Below, piece by piece: positions 7,265 through 15,294 of a DNA stretch of 29,083 nucleotides. The notes under the pieces are model-generated. The model had not been told where the DNA came from and did not search any database. It saw only the letters and a list, made by a program, of their open reading frames with translations. The position numbers and the translations under genes are program-made. The stretch comes from JAVBUP01 sp031555175 (GTDB taxonomy: Bacteria; Bacillota_I; Bacilli_A; Erysipelotrichales; Coprobacillaceae). How positions within the stretch are numbered: position 1 is the stretch's first letter; every line of letters begins with the position of its first letter. Location of the stretch: NCBI GenBank assembly GCA_031555175.1, contig JAVBUP010000015.1, positions 1 through 29,083 of the forward strand. The letters run 5' to 3'.

Positions 7265-8041
7265 AAATAAATGAGTTAGCTTATAGTAGGCCAATGAGAA
7301 ACTCTCTCTAATATAGCTTGATGGTTTCATGAATAGAGTAGTTTTACTGCCAATGCCTTGTGTTTTAAGTCCAACTTCGTCAGCTATTAGACTAGCGCGG
7401 TATGTATGATAATCCGAAGTGGCAAATACAATGTTTAATTCGCTTGGATTCTCGTAAGTGTTATCGATTATAGATTTACTGAATTCAAAATTTTGAATAG
7501 TATTGGTTGCTAACTTTTCTAAAATTATGCTTTCAAGCGGTACTCCTTTTGAGACTAAGTAAGTACTCATAGACTCAGCCTCAGAAATAATTTCATCGCT
7601 ACCTTGTCCACCAGATACAATAATTTTTGCTTCTGGATTTTTAGTGTAACATTCATAAGCTATGTCTAAACGCCTTTTTAAGGTTGGAGAAGGTTCTTCT
7701 CCATTAAGCGCTCCACCAAGTACTATTATTACTTGTACGCCAGAAGGATTATCGACACTGTTTTGATATTTAATTATCATTGATGTGAATGTTATTATGA
7801 ATGCAAAAAAGCTAATGTATAATGCTTGAATGATATATTTAAGATTCCTGACACGAGGATATTTATAGTATTTTCTGATTTTTTGATAGAAAACCCCCCA
7901 AAGAATTAATGGGATTGAAATAAGTAAACACACTAATGCCCCAAAATCACTAACAGAAACAAGCATCACACTAATACCATATAATAGTATGAGCATACCA
8001 AACCCTAATAATGATAACTGAATTAATAATCTTTTACTCAT
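7262..8041 (-). CDS. DUF218/YdcF-ElyC family membrane protein
   Basis: This 259-residue protein has four hydrophobic segments in the first ~100 residues, followed by a soluble DUF218 domain. The domain shows family landmarks: VIIVLGGALNGEEPSPTL, the AKIIVSGGQGSDE loop, SEAESMSTYLVSKGVP, and a TNTIQNFEFS stretch, followed by VFATSDYHTYRA. SanA, ElyC and YdcF proteins are linked to envelope integrity, but their reaction is not firmly known. I start at ATG 8041, which has GAGGTG six bases before it. A GTG at 8050 lies inside that Shine-Dalgarno sequence. The gene faces msrA and shares its terminator. Confidence 0.88.
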   Translation of the reverse strand: MSKRLLIQLSLLGFGMLILLYGISVMLVSVSDFGALVCLLISIPLILWGVFYQKIRKYYKYPRVRNLKYIIQALYISFFAFIITFTSMIIKYQNSVDNPSGVQVIIVLGGALNGEEPSPTLKRRLDIAYECYTKNPEAKIIVSGGQGSDEIISEAESMSTYLVSKGVPLESIILEKLATNTIQNFEFSKSIIDNTYENPSELNIVFATSDYHTYRASLIADEVGLKTQGIGSKTTLFMKPSSYIRESFSLAYYKLTHLF

Positions 8042-8075
8042 GTTAATCACCTCATCACTATTTTATAACTTTTTG

Positions 8076-8107
8076 GCGGAAAAGAAAAGACTTGTCGACA
8101 AGTCTTA
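8076..8107 (-). terminator. Intrinsic terminator of the ROK kinase gene
   Basis: On the minus strand the 20-base palindrome at 8106-8087 (arms AAGACTTG and CAAGTCTT around TCGA) is followed by TTCTTTTCC. It overlaps the last two bases of the kinase stop codon. Confidence 0.82.
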
Positions 8108-9031
8108 TTCGTATTTTACTAAATATGAGTATAAAGCACCAATTAAATTTGCATCATTTCCTGCTTTACATAAAACTACTTCTGGGATGACATATGTTGG
8201 TGTATCGTAATTGGCTTCCATGTAGTCTGCGTGATTTTGGACTGCTTTCTTAATTCCTTCAAGTAGAATTGGTTGGGCACTAATTCCTCCACCAATGCAA
8301 ATTCTTTCAGGATCTATTGTATTTTGAATATTGTATAGCTGAACAGCCATTCTACGGCAGAATTCATCAAAGATTGCTACTGCTTCAGGATCTCCGCCAT
8401 TGATAAGTTCAAAAGCAACTTTACCATTAATTTCATTCATTGGTATTTGTTTAGACATCGCGATTGGCGCTAGTAATCCCCACACACCATTTTGCACTGC
8501 GAAAGCAGCTTTCATCCATTCTTCTGGAGTTCTGCAATCATTTGTAACCATAACTCCGCTATATTCTCCGGCAAAGAAATGTTTACCTTTATGAAGTTTA
8601 CCATCAATGATAATTCCTCCACCAATACCAGTTCCTAGAACTAGAACAACACCATCTTTGCAGCCAACTAAGTTACCTTTAAATAACTCACCTAATGCAG
8701 CGCATTTACCATCGTTTTCAATAGCGATAGGTACCGGACATCTTACTTGCAAATCTTCTACAATATTTCTCTTAAAATTGTAGTGCAATGCTCCTCCAGT
8801 AAATGCATAGCCAATATCTGAATCTAATTGTCCAGGCATACTCATTGCAATTCCATTAATTTGATCTTTATACTTATCATATAATTGACCAATTACTTCT
8901 CTGAATTCTTCGAAAGTAGCTGTTTTACCACTTGGAACAGGGACATCGCTTTTTTCTAAAAATTCTCCATCTTTTGTCATTAGACCATACTTAATAGCTG
9001 ATCCACCTACGTCTAGTACTAAATAATTCAT
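8105..9031 (-). CDS. ROK-family sugar kinase
   Basis: This 308-residue cytoplasmic kinase phosphorylates a sugar with ATP. The phosphate-binding loop is DVGGSAIKYG (residues 7-16), the catalytic Asp107 lies in ENDGKCAALGE, and the adenosine loop is LGTGIGGGI (132-140). The cysteine zinc motif of classical ROK glucokinases and repressors (CxCGxxGCxE) is absent. The matching place reads GEYSGVMVTNDC. This is seen in the beta-glucoside kinase/NanK-like branch, so glucokinase should not be assumed. I start at ATG 9031, with AAAGGAAA upstream; a TTG at 9049 is unlikely. The gene is monocistronic, and no sugar transporter is nearby to reveal the substrate. Confidence 0.88.
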   Translation of the reverse strand: MNYLVLDVGGSAIKYGLMTKDGEFLEKSDVPVPSGKTATFEEFREVIGQLYDKYKDQINGIAMSMPGQLDSDIGYAFTGGALHYNFKRNIVEDLQVRCPVPIAIENDGKCAALGELFKGNLVGCKDGVVLVLGTGIGGGIIIDGKLHKGKHFFAGEYSGVMVTNDCRTPEEWMKAAFAVQNGVWGLLAPIAMSKQIPMNEINGKVAFELINGGDPEAVAIFDEFCRRMAVQLYNIQNTIDPERICIGGGISAQPILLEGIKKAVQNHADYMEANYDTPTYVIPEVVLCKAGNDANLIGALYSYLVKYE

Positions 9032-9130
9032 TTTATCGTTTCCTTTCAATCTATATCTATATTTTACACAAACAAGTAATCGCTTTCAATGGTAAAGTAA
9101 GATTTTGAAATATAAAAATCGGAAAAAGTG

Positions 9131-9139
9131 TGTTACAAT
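9131..9139 (+). promoter_or_regulatory. Extended -10 promoter of the yaiI/HAD/DUF4250 operon
   Basis: TGT-TACAAT (9131-9139) is an extended -10 box ten bases before the GAGGTG ribosome site. I see no good -35 hexamer at the correct distance. Confidence 0.5.
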
Positions 9140-9155
9140 GATTTGAGGTGAGAAT

Positions 9156-9587
9156 ATGAGAATAATTGTTGATGGTGATGCCTGCCCAGTAAAAGAAATA
9201 ATTGTTGAAATAGCAAAGAACAACAATATTCCAGTAATCATGTATTTTGATGATTCTCACATATATGAAGATGGTTATAGTGAAGTATATATAGTTGATC
9301 AAGGGCGTGATAGCGTCGATCTTGTTTTGACTAAAGAAGTTACTAAAAATGATTTAGTAATTACCCAAGATTATGGCTTAGCAAGTTTAATATTATCCAA
9401 ACAAGCTCTATGTATAAATCAAAATGGCTTAATATATAGCAAGGATAATATAGATAGATTGTTATTTGAAAGATTTATTAGTAGTAAAAATAGAAAAGCC
9501 GGTATAAAAGGAATTAACCCTAAGAAAAGAACAAAACTAAATGATGATTCATTTAGAAATACATTAGAAAGATTGGTGAAACAATGA
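9156..9587 (+). CDS. YaiI/YqxD family protein (UPF0178, DUF188)
   Basis: This 143-residue protein matches the conserved UPF0178 family, which has a PIN-like fold and no established function. Landmarks are the start MRIIVDGDACPVK, the middle DLVLTKEVTKNDLVITQDYGLASL and the C-terminal KAGIKGINPKKRTKLNDDSFRNTLERL. Aspartates in DGDACP and TQDYG would sit at the PIN-like acidic centre. The start has GAGGTG six bases upstream. The stop TGA overlaps the next ATG (ATGA), so it is translationally coupled to the HAD phosphatase. A nuclease role is inference only. Confidence 0.9.
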   Translation: MRIIVDGDACPVKEIIVEIAKNNNIPVIMYFDDSHIYEDGYSEVYIVDQGRDSVDLVLTKEVTKNDLVITQDYGLASLILSKQALCINQNGLIYSKDNIDRLLFERFISSKNRKAGIKGINPKKRTKLNDDSFRNTLERLVKQ

Positions 9588-10396
9588 ATTATAAAGCTGT
9601 AGTATTTGATTTAGATGGAACATTAACTAATTCAAATAAAGAAATAACTGCTCAAACAATTGAAACTATTAAGAAAGTAATTGAGCGCGGAGTAATAGTA
9701 GTTCTAGCATCTGGAAGACCATCCTTTGGAATAGATGCTATAGCGAGAACTTTAGAGTTAGATAAGAATGGTGGATATGTTTTATCATATAATGGAGCTA
9801 GAATTATGGATTATAAGACAAAAGAAACATTATATGAACAAGTAGTTACTAAAGAACAAGCTCATAGACTATATGATACTGCTAAAGAATTGGGCATAGA
9901 AATTATTTCTTATAACGATACACATATTATAGGAGAGGATAAAAATAATATCTATGTTCAAAAAGAAGCATTCTTAAACAAAGCACCAATACTTGAAGTT
10001 AATAGTTTTAAAGATGAAATAAAAGCAGATGTTTATAAGTGTTTAATGGTAGCTAATCCTGAACTGTTAGTCAATAATATTGATATCATTAAAAAGAGAT
10101 TCCCTGAATTGAACATTTATCGTTCAGAACCATATTTCTTAGAAAATATGGCTTACAATATCGATAAAGCTCAATCACTTAATACATTGTTTAAAAAGCT
10201 AAATATACTAGCAGAGGAAGTAATTGCTTGTGGGGATGGCTATAATGATATTTCAATGATTAAATATGCAGGGATGGGAGTAGCAATGGCTAATGCTGTT
10301 GATGAGGTCAAAGAGGCAGCAAATTTCATAACTCTTTCAAATGATGAAGATGGTGTAGTATATGCTTTAAACAAACTAATATTAGGAGAAGAATAA
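9584..10396 (+). CDS. HAD superfamily phosphatase, Cof/YidA subfamily
   Basis: This 270-residue hydrolase has all four HAD motifs: FDLDGTLT with nucleophile Asp9 and Asp11, LASGR with Ser43, Lys195 in IDKAQSL, and GDGYND (217-222) for magnesium. The C2B-type cap between about 85 and 195 places it in the Cof group, which dephosphorylates sugar phosphates, flavin nucleotides or other small phosphates. The exact substrate cannot be inferred. The ATG overlaps the stop of the preceding UPF0178 gene by four bases. The TAA overlaps the ATG of the DUF4250 gene by one base. Confidence 0.92.
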   Translation: MNYKAVVFDLDGTLTNSNKEITAQTIETIKKVIERGVIVVLASGRPSFGIDAIARTLELDKNGGYVLSYNGARIMDYKTKETLYEQVVTKEQAHRLYDTAKELGIEIISYNDTHIIGEDKNNIYVQKEAFLNKAPILEVNSFKDEIKADVYKCLMVANPELLVNNIDIIKKRFPELNIYRSEPYFLENMAYNIDKAQSLNTLFKKLNILAEEVIACGDGYNDISMIKYAGMGVAMANAVDEVKEAANFITLSNDEDGVVYALNKLILGEE

Positions 10397-10572
10397 TGCC
10401 AAACGATCCAATGATGTTACTAAGTTATGTAAATACAAAACTAAGAGATAATTATAAAAGTTTAGACGATTTATGTGATGATTTAGATGTTAGTAAAGAA
10501 GATATTATCCTGCAGCTATTGTCAATAGATTATGTATATGAAAAGAAATTAAATAGATTTATATCTAAATAA
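10396..10572 (+). CDS. DUF4250 small protein (58 aa)
   Basis: The frame opens at the ATG overlapping the HAD stop (TAATG) and translates to MPNDPMMLLSYVNTKLRD, then a KSLDDLCDDLDVSKEDI segment, and ends FISK. The MPxDPxMLLSxVNTKLRD start is the signature of DUF4250, a roughly 55-residue helical family of Firmicutes with no known function. The middle looks like a small winged-helix or HTH-like fold, but this is a guess. It has no strong ribosome site of its own (GGAGAAG lies 7-13 bases upstream, inside the HAD gene) and is probably coupled to the HAD gene. The terminator begins at its stop codon. Confidence 0.85.
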   Translation: MPNDPMMLLSYVNTKLRDNYKSLDDLCDDLDVSKEDIILQLLSIDYVYEKKLNRFISK

Positions 10573-10601
10573 CTTATAAATTAAAGTTTATAAGTTTTTT
10601 A
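10571..10601 (+). terminator. Intrinsic terminator of the yaiI/HAD/DUF4250 operon
   Basis: AACTTATAAA (10571-10580) pairs with TTTATAAGTT (10587-10596) across TTAAAG and continues into TTTTTATT. Confidence 0.85.
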
Positions 10602-10658
10602 TTATAATAATAATGAAAGAAACTACAAAATGATGTAGAATTAAATGAGGTGATAAAT

Positions 10659-10979
10659 ATGGCAACATCAGAAGACTATATAAAATATGTTAGTGAGCAA
10701 ATTCCCAACATATATGATGTCCGCTATCGTAAGATGTTTGGAGAATATATGATTTATGTAAATGATAAACCGATATTTTTAGTTTGCGATAGCACTGTGT
10801 ATATTAAAATGCTAGATGATATAAAAGAGTTAATGGATACTATGCAAGTTGGTATTCCATATAAAGGAAGTAAACCACATTACATTTTATCAATTGATGA
10901 TAGTGAATTATGTTCACAAGTAATTGCTATCTTAGAGAGAATAACCCCACTACCTAAACCTAGAAAGAAAAAACAGTGA
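10659..10979 (+). CDS. TfoX N-terminal domain protein (stand-alone)
   Basis: This 106-residue protein consists only of the TfoX/Sxy N-terminal domain (RYRKMFGEYMIYVNDKPIFLVCDSTVYIKM and the IPYKGSKPHYIL segment). In gammaproteobacteria full-length TfoX/Sxy has N and C domains and is a CRP-S co-activator of competence genes. Firmicutes often carry lone TfoX_N proteins of unknown role. I start at ATG 10659, which has GAGGTG six bases upstream; GTG 10650 is inside that site. The missing C domain is fused to MsrA at 6410. A lysine-rich tail (PRKKKQ) could contact nucleic acid. A TSUP gene follows nine bases downstream. Confidence 0.86.
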   Translation: MATSEDYIKYVSEQIPNIYDVRYRKMFGEYMIYVNDKPIFLVCDSTVYIKMLDDIKELMDTMQVGIPYKGSKPHYILSIDDSELCSQVIAILERITPLPKPRKKKQ

Positions 10980-10987
10980 TATAATAA

Positions 10988-11734
10988 ATGAAGTATGTAA
11001 TTATCATTGTATTTGGCTTTTTAGCACAGTTTGTTGATGCGATCGCTGGTGGTGGTGGTTTGATAAGTATACCTGCGTTAATGGCTGCTGGGCTCCCTGC
11101 ACATTACGCTCTTGGTACTAATAAGTTTGGGGCAGCTTTCGGAACTATCGCGAGTGCTTATAATTTTATTAAGAATAACAAAGTATATAAGAGATTAATT
11201 GCTTATTGGATATGTTTTTCTGTTATAGGTGCTTCCATTGGATCTAGTATGGTTAACTATATACCAGAATCTATCCTTAACTTCCTCATTGCTACCATGT
11301 TATTGATTGTAACAGCATATACCGTATTTAAAAAAGGATTCGGTAATACTAATGCGTTTACAGATATTGACAGTAAAGTAATCGCTCAAGGCTGTATCAT
11401 GGCTTTGTTTTTTGGCTTCTATGATGGCTTTTTTGGGCCAGGAACAGGATCATTTTTAATATTTACTATGATCTATTTATTTAAGTTTGATTTTCTGACA
11501 GCTAGTGCTCATGCTAAATTATTGAACTTAGCTAGTTGCTTGTCTGCACTCACTATATTCATAATCTATCGAAAGGTATTATTTGTAGAGGGAAGTGTCT
11601 TAGCCGTGGGAATGTTATGTGGAGGAATAGTTGGTAGTAAGTTGGTTATTAAAAATGGTGTAAAATTAGTAAAACCTATCTTTATTATTGTTTCAATAAG
11701 CTTTATAATTAAATTAATTTATCAAATATTATAA
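10988..11734 (+). CDS. TSUP (TauE/SafE, DUF81) family membrane transporter
   Basis: This 248-residue protein has seven or eight hydrophobic helices and the family repeats: GGGGLISIPALMAAGLPAHYALGTNKFGAAFGT at the N-terminus and FGFYDGFFGPGTGSF in the second half. TSUP proteins export or import organosulfur compounds such as sulfite, sulfoacetate or thiosulfate, but most are uncharacterised. The ribosome site is weak, which suggests coupled translation with the upstream TfoX_N gene. The nearby MsrA and TfoX genes are compatible with a sulfur or redox theme, but this is only inference. Confidence 0.9.
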   Translation: MKYVIIIVFGFLAQFVDAIAGGGGLISIPALMAAGLPAHYALGTNKFGAAFGTIASAYNFIKNNKVYKRLIAYWICFSVIGASIGSSMVNYIPESILNFLIATMLLIVTAYTVFKKGFGNTNAFTDIDSKVIAQGCIMALFFGFYDGFFGPGTGSFLIFTMIYLFKFDFLTASAHAKLLNLASCLSALTIFIIYRKVLFVEGSVLAVGMLCGGIVGSKLVIKNGVKLVKPIFIIVSISFIIKLIYQIL

Positions 11735-11749
11735 AAGGAGGATATATAT

Positions 11750-13231
11750 ATGTCTACATTTGAAAAACTAAAACCATATATGAGTAAAAGAATGGCGTTA
11801 ACTCATGCCTTAACTGCAATTAATTGGGATAATGAAACCGAAGCCCCAACCAATGCAGTTGATTTGACTTCTAATGCACAAGGAGTATTAGCTGGATTAT
11901 ATTATGAAAGTGTCATAAGTGATGAAATTAAATCAGTTCTATTAGAGTGCAAAGCTGATGATTCGTTATCATTTAATGAACAGGCTATAGTAAAATCATG
12001 GCTTAAATCATTTGAAGATTTGGAAGTAATTCCTGTTGATGAATATACTGCTTTTAATCAATTATGTGTAAAAAGTAGTTCTGCTTGGGCTAAAGCTAAA
12101 GAGGAAAATAACTATGAGTTATTTAAACCATATTTAGAAAAAGCAATAGAGTATAAAAAGAAGTTTGCGACTTATCGTAATAAAGATAATAAAGCTTTAT
12201 ATGATATTTATTTAGATGATTATGAAGAAGGGTTTACAATGGAAATCTTGGATGAATTCTTCGATTCTTTAAAACAAGAAATCGTTCCTGTATTGGCAAA
12301 AGTTAAGCCTGTTTCAAAAGGGTTAAATGATAAAATTTATAAAAAAGAATATCCGATTGAGACACAAAAAGAATTCAATAAGTGGTTAGCAACTTATCTG
12401 GGATTCGACTTTGATAAAGGGGTTATTAGTGAGAGTGCTCACCCATTTACAACAAATTTCCATAATCACGATGTACGTATTACAACTCACTATAACTTAC
12501 ATGATGTTGTAAATGCGATATTCTCAACAATTCATGAAACTGGGCACGCCATATATGAATTTGGAGTTAGTGATGAAATCACTCAAACACCAGTTGGTGG
12601 TGGAGCTTCAATGGGGATGCATGAATCACAATCTCGATTTTTCGAAAATATGATTGGTAGAAATAAGACTTTCTGGATTCCTATTTATAGTAAATTACAA
12701 GAAACCTTTAAAGAGCAGCTAAGTGATGTGACATTAGAAGAGTTCCTTGAAGTCGTTAACCAAGCTGAACCTGGGTTGATACGTACAGAGGCAGATGAGT
12801 TAACATACTGCTTGCATATCATGGTAAGATATGAAATTGAGAAAATGATTTTTAATGATGAAGTGACTGTAGATGAGTTGCCAGCGGTATGGAATGCTAA
12901 GTACCAGGAATATTTAGGACTAACTCCTAAGACCGATACTGAAGGAATATTACAAGATATTCATTGGTCTGATGGGGGATTTGGATATTTTCCATCATAT
13001 GCTCTTGGTAGTGCAATCGCTGCTCAATTATATTATCATTTATCTAAAGAAATTGATGTTGAGGAATGCTTATTAAATCAAAATCTTAAACCGATTGTCG
13101 AATGGTTGAAATCGAACATACATCAATATGGTGAAACGAAAAAAATGAAAGAATTAGTAGAAGCAGCAACTGGAGAACCATTTACTGCTACATACTATAT
13201 TGAATATTTAAAAAATAAGTACAGTAAATAG
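11750..13231 (+). CDS. M32-family metallocarboxypeptidase (carboxypeptidase Taq type)
   Basis: This 493-residue cytoplasmic zinc carboxypeptidase removes C-terminal residues from peptides. It shows the M32 motifs in order: HPFTT (231-235), DVRITT (241-246), the zinc-binding and catalytic HETGH (262-266), and HESQSRFFEN (291-300) with the third zinc ligand Glu292. It is a typical length for the family. AAGGAGG stands nine bases before the ATG. It follows the TSUP gene by 15 bases and ends in a terminator that contains its TAG stop. Broad peptide turnover is the likely role, and specificity cannot be deduced. Confidence 0.95.
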   Translation: MSTFEKLKPYMSKRMALTHALTAINWDNETEAPTNAVDLTSNAQGVLAGLYYESVISDEIKSVLLECKADDSLSFNEQAIVKSWLKSFEDLEVIPVDEYTAFNQLCVKSSSAWAKAKEENNYELFKPYLEKAIEYKKKFATYRNKDNKALYDIYLDDYEEGFTMEILDEFFDSLKQEIVPVLAKVKPVSKGLNDKIYKKEYPIETQKEFNKWLATYLGFDFDKGVISESAHPFTTNFHNHDVRITTHYNLHDVVNAIFSTIHETGHAIYEFGVSDEITQTPVGGGASMGMHESQSRFFENMIGRNKTFWIPIYSKLQETFKEQLSDVTLEEFLEVVNQAEPGLIRTEADELTYCLHIMVRYEIEKMIFNDEVTVDELPAVWNAKYQEYLGLTPKTDTEGILQDIHWSDGGFGYFPSYALGSAIAAQLYYHLSKEIDVEECLLNQNLKPIVEWLKSNIHQYGETKKMKELVEAATGEPFTATYYIEYLKNKYSK

Positions 13232-13257
13232 ATCGCGCTAAGCGATCTATTATTTTA
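13227..13257 (+). terminator. Intrinsic terminator after the M32 carboxypeptidase
   Basis: AATAGATCGC (13227-13236) pairs with GCGATCTATT (13242-13251) across GCTAA, followed by ATTTTA. The stop codon is in the left arm. Confidence 0.82.
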
Positions 13258-13268
13258 CACGAAAAATA

Positions 13269-13297
13269 TTGACATCTATATCGGGGCTCGATATAAT
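13269..13297 (+). promoter_or_regulatory. Consensus promoter of the ABC-2 exporter operon
   Basis: TTGACA (13269-13274) and TATAAT (13292-13297) are 17 bases apart, a perfect sigma-A match. An inverted repeat occupies the spacer and overlaps the -10 box, so this strong promoter is probably held off by a repressor. Confidence 0.9.
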
Positions 13298-13322
13298 ATT
13301 ATTACGGGTGCCGATATATCGG
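13277..13322. promoter_or_regulatory. Two palindromic operator candidates (TATATCG half-sites)
   Basis: TATATCG (13277-13283) and CGATATA (13289-13295) form the first palindrome, between the -35 and -10 boxes. The second is the perfect 12-base palindrome CCGATATATCGG (13311-13322), just after the transcription start region. TATATCGG occurs in both, 38 bases apart. This geometry fits a dimeric repressor binding twice. PadR-type regulators of Firmicutes exporters use similar AT-rich palindromes, but no regulator gene is in the window. Confidence 0.7.
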
Positions 13323-13347
13323 TATGCGTATTAAAGGGGGTAAGTAA

Positions 13348-14103
13348 ATGATTACGGTATCAAATGTTTGCAAACAGTTTACTAAGAATATTAGTAAGAA
13401 AGAAAAAGTGACCTTTTTAGCAGATAATGACATTTCTTTTGTCGCTAAAGATGGCGAAATACTTGGAATACTGGGACCTAATGGAGCTGGAAAAACAACG
13501 TTGTTAAGAATGATTGGGGGAATTCTTGAACCAACGTCTGGTAGTGTTGCTTACGATAATTTGAATTTCAAAGAAAATGAAATTGAAATTAAAAAGAGCA
13601 TCGCTTATTTATCAGGTAATACTAAAATTTATAATACATTATCTTGTTATGAATTATTAAAAATGTGTAGTGAAATATATGGTATGGATAAATCAATAGT
13701 TGAAGACAGAATTGGTGAAATTGCAGAAACATTAAATTTGAATGATTTTTTACATTCTAAGATTGGAAATCTTTCAACTGGGCAAACGCAGCGAGTGAAT
13801 ATTGCTAGATGTTTAATCCATGATCCGCAATATTATATATTTGATGAGGCTACTAGTGGATTGGATATTATTTCTAGTCAAATTATCCTTGATTTTATTA
13901 AGCAAGAAAAAGCGCGTGGTAAAACAATTATTTATTCTACGCACTATATGGAAGAAGCAGAAAACATTTGTGATAATGTTATTCTTGTCAATAAAGGAGT
14001 TGTCATCAAAGAGGGAACTCCAAGTAATATAAAGGTTGATACTAATACGACAAACCTTAGAGATGCGTTCTTTGCATTGGTTGGAGGTGTTTCAAATGAG
14101 TAG
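13348..14103 (+). CDS. ABC exporter ATP-binding protein, NatA-like
   Basis: This 251-residue ATPase has Walker A GPNGAGKTT (about residues 46-54), a signature degenerated to LSTGQ in NLSTGQTQRVNIARCL, Walker B YYIFDEATSGLD and the H-loop STHYMEEAE. The LSTGQ and DEATSGLD forms are normal for the NatA/CcmA-type ABC-2 exporters. It has GGGGG seven bases upstream and sits behind a consensus promoter with palindromic operators. The stop overlaps the permease start by eight bases. In Bacillus NatAB exports sodium ions, but similar pairs export drugs or peptides, so the substrate is open. Confidence 0.9.
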   Translation: MITVSNVCKQFTKNISKKEKVTFLADNDISFVAKDGEILGILGPNGAGKTTLLRMIGGILEPTSGSVAYDNLNFKENEIEIKKSIAYLSGNTKIYNTLSCYELLKMCSEIYGMDKSIVEDRIGEIAETLNLNDFLHSKIGNLSTGQTQRVNIARCLIHDPQYYIFDEATSGLDIISSQIILDFIKQEKARGKTIIYSTHYMEEAENICDNVILVNKGVVIKEGTPSNIKVDTNTTNLRDAFFALVGGVSNE

Positions 14104-15241
14104 TTTGATAATTGTACTTAAAAAAGAGATCAAAGAAATGTTTAGAGATAAGAAATCTTTAGCTATGATGTTAGTAGTGCCAATTATGATTCCTGTTATA
14201 ATTATTGGGATATCTGCTTTATTTGATTCAACAGCTAATAAACCAGTCACTGACTATAATAAAATAGGATTTAGCTATGAATTATCAAGTGTTGAAGAAA
14301 GTATTGCGAGCTCTTTGAACATTGAATTTATCATTAAGGATGAGCTAGAATTAAAGAAAGATTGTGATAATGGCAATATAGATATGTATGTTATCAAAGA
14401 TGGCGATAATTATACTATTAAAGGATATGACAGCGAAATGGTTAGTTATACATCTGGCCTCTTAAACTCATACTTTGCTAGTTATAAAGATTACTTGCAG
14501 AAAGAATATTTAGCAGATAAAAATATTGATCCTGCAGCAGTAATAGATATTATTAATGTGGAAACTAAGCTAGAAGTTACTGAAAGCTTTTTCGCCTCAT
14601 ATATAACAAATTACGGATTCTTATTTATAATCATGGCTATCACTGTATCCGCAACATACCCATCAACTGATGCAACAGCTGGAGAGAAAGAAAGAGGAAC
14701 ATTGGAGACATTACTTACTTTTCCAATGCGTAGCAAGGATATTATATTAGGCAAATTCCTTGGAGTAGCATTATCTTCAGTCATCACAGGATTGATAAGT
14801 TTAATCTTGATGATAGTATCATTGCTCGCGGTAAATAATATGTTTACGATGTATGCAGAAGAAAACCTAATGTTATCGCCAGTAAGTATACTTTATGCTT
14901 TAATAGTTATTATCGCATATTCATTATTAATTAGCGGTCTATGTATTGCGATAGCAAGTAAATCAAAATCATTTAAAGAGGCACAAAGTGCTTTAACGCC
15001 ATTAACATTTATTTCAATGTTTCCTGGTATGATTGCATTCATGATTGATATTCAATCATCTACTTTGTTATCAGTTGTGCCATTTATAAATTTCACTTTA
15101 TTATTTGGTGATATAATAGCTGGAAATGTAAATATATTGAATATAGTATTGATGTTGCTGTCTACTGTAGTAATTATTAGTGTTATGCTGGTAATCATCA
15201 TTAGGCAATATAAATCAGAAAAAGTTCTATTTAATAATTAA
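14096..15241 (+). CDS. ABC-2 exporter permease, NatB-like
   Basis: This 381-residue membrane protein starts with the cytoplasmic stretch LKKEIKEMFRDKKSLAMM, followed by a first helix, an extracellular domain of about 130 residues, and five helices near the C-terminus. The hallmark TDATAGEKERGTLETLLTFP segment occurs before the second helix, as in NatB and other ABC-2 permeases. ATG 14096 has TTGGAGGTG upstream and overlaps the ATPase gene by eight bases. The longer frame from 14036 would add 20 residues without a ribosome site. It pairs with the preceding ATPase. Confidence 0.9.
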   Translation: MSSLIIVLKKEIKEMFRDKKSLAMMLVVPIMIPVIIIGISALFDSTANKPVTDYNKIGFSYELSSVEESIASSLNIEFIIKDELELKKDCDNGNIDMYVIKDGDNYTIKGYDSEMVSYTSGLLNSYFASYKDYLQKEYLADKNIDPAAVIDIINVETKLEVTESFFASYITNYGFLFIIMAITVSATYPSTDATAGEKERGTLETLLTFPMRSKDIILGKFLGVALSSVITGLISLILMIVSLLAVNNMFTMYAEENLMLSPVSILYALIVIIAYSLLISGLCIAIASKSKSFKEAQSALTPLTFISMFPGMIAFMIDIQSSTLLSVVPFINFTLLFGDIIAGNVNILNIVLMLLSTVVIISVMLVIIIRQYKSEKVLFNN

Positions 15242-15248
15242 TGAAATA

Positions 15249-15277
15249 TTGCCAAACATAACATTTATTGTTATAAT
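15249..15277 (+). promoter_or_regulatory. Promoter-like sequence just after the exporter operon
   Basis: TTGCCA (15249-15254) and TATAAT (15272-15277) are 17 bases apart. No long gene follows: a hairpin begins 18 bases after the -10 box. It may make a short RNA, a mini-peptide or an antisense transcript to the minus-strand frame at 15355-15471. Confidence 0.5.
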
Positions 15278-15294
15278 AGTAACGACATTTAGGA

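Noticed and set aside
8048..8050. GTG start for the DUF218 protein (likewise GTG 10650 and GTG 20725 for two other genes)
   Set aside because: Each GTG lies inside the Shine-Dalgarno sequence of the ATG a few codons later.
14036..14095. Longer start for the ABC-2 permease
   Set aside because: No ribosome site, and the extra residues are encoded by the end of the ATPase gene. ATG 14096 has GGAGGTG upstream.
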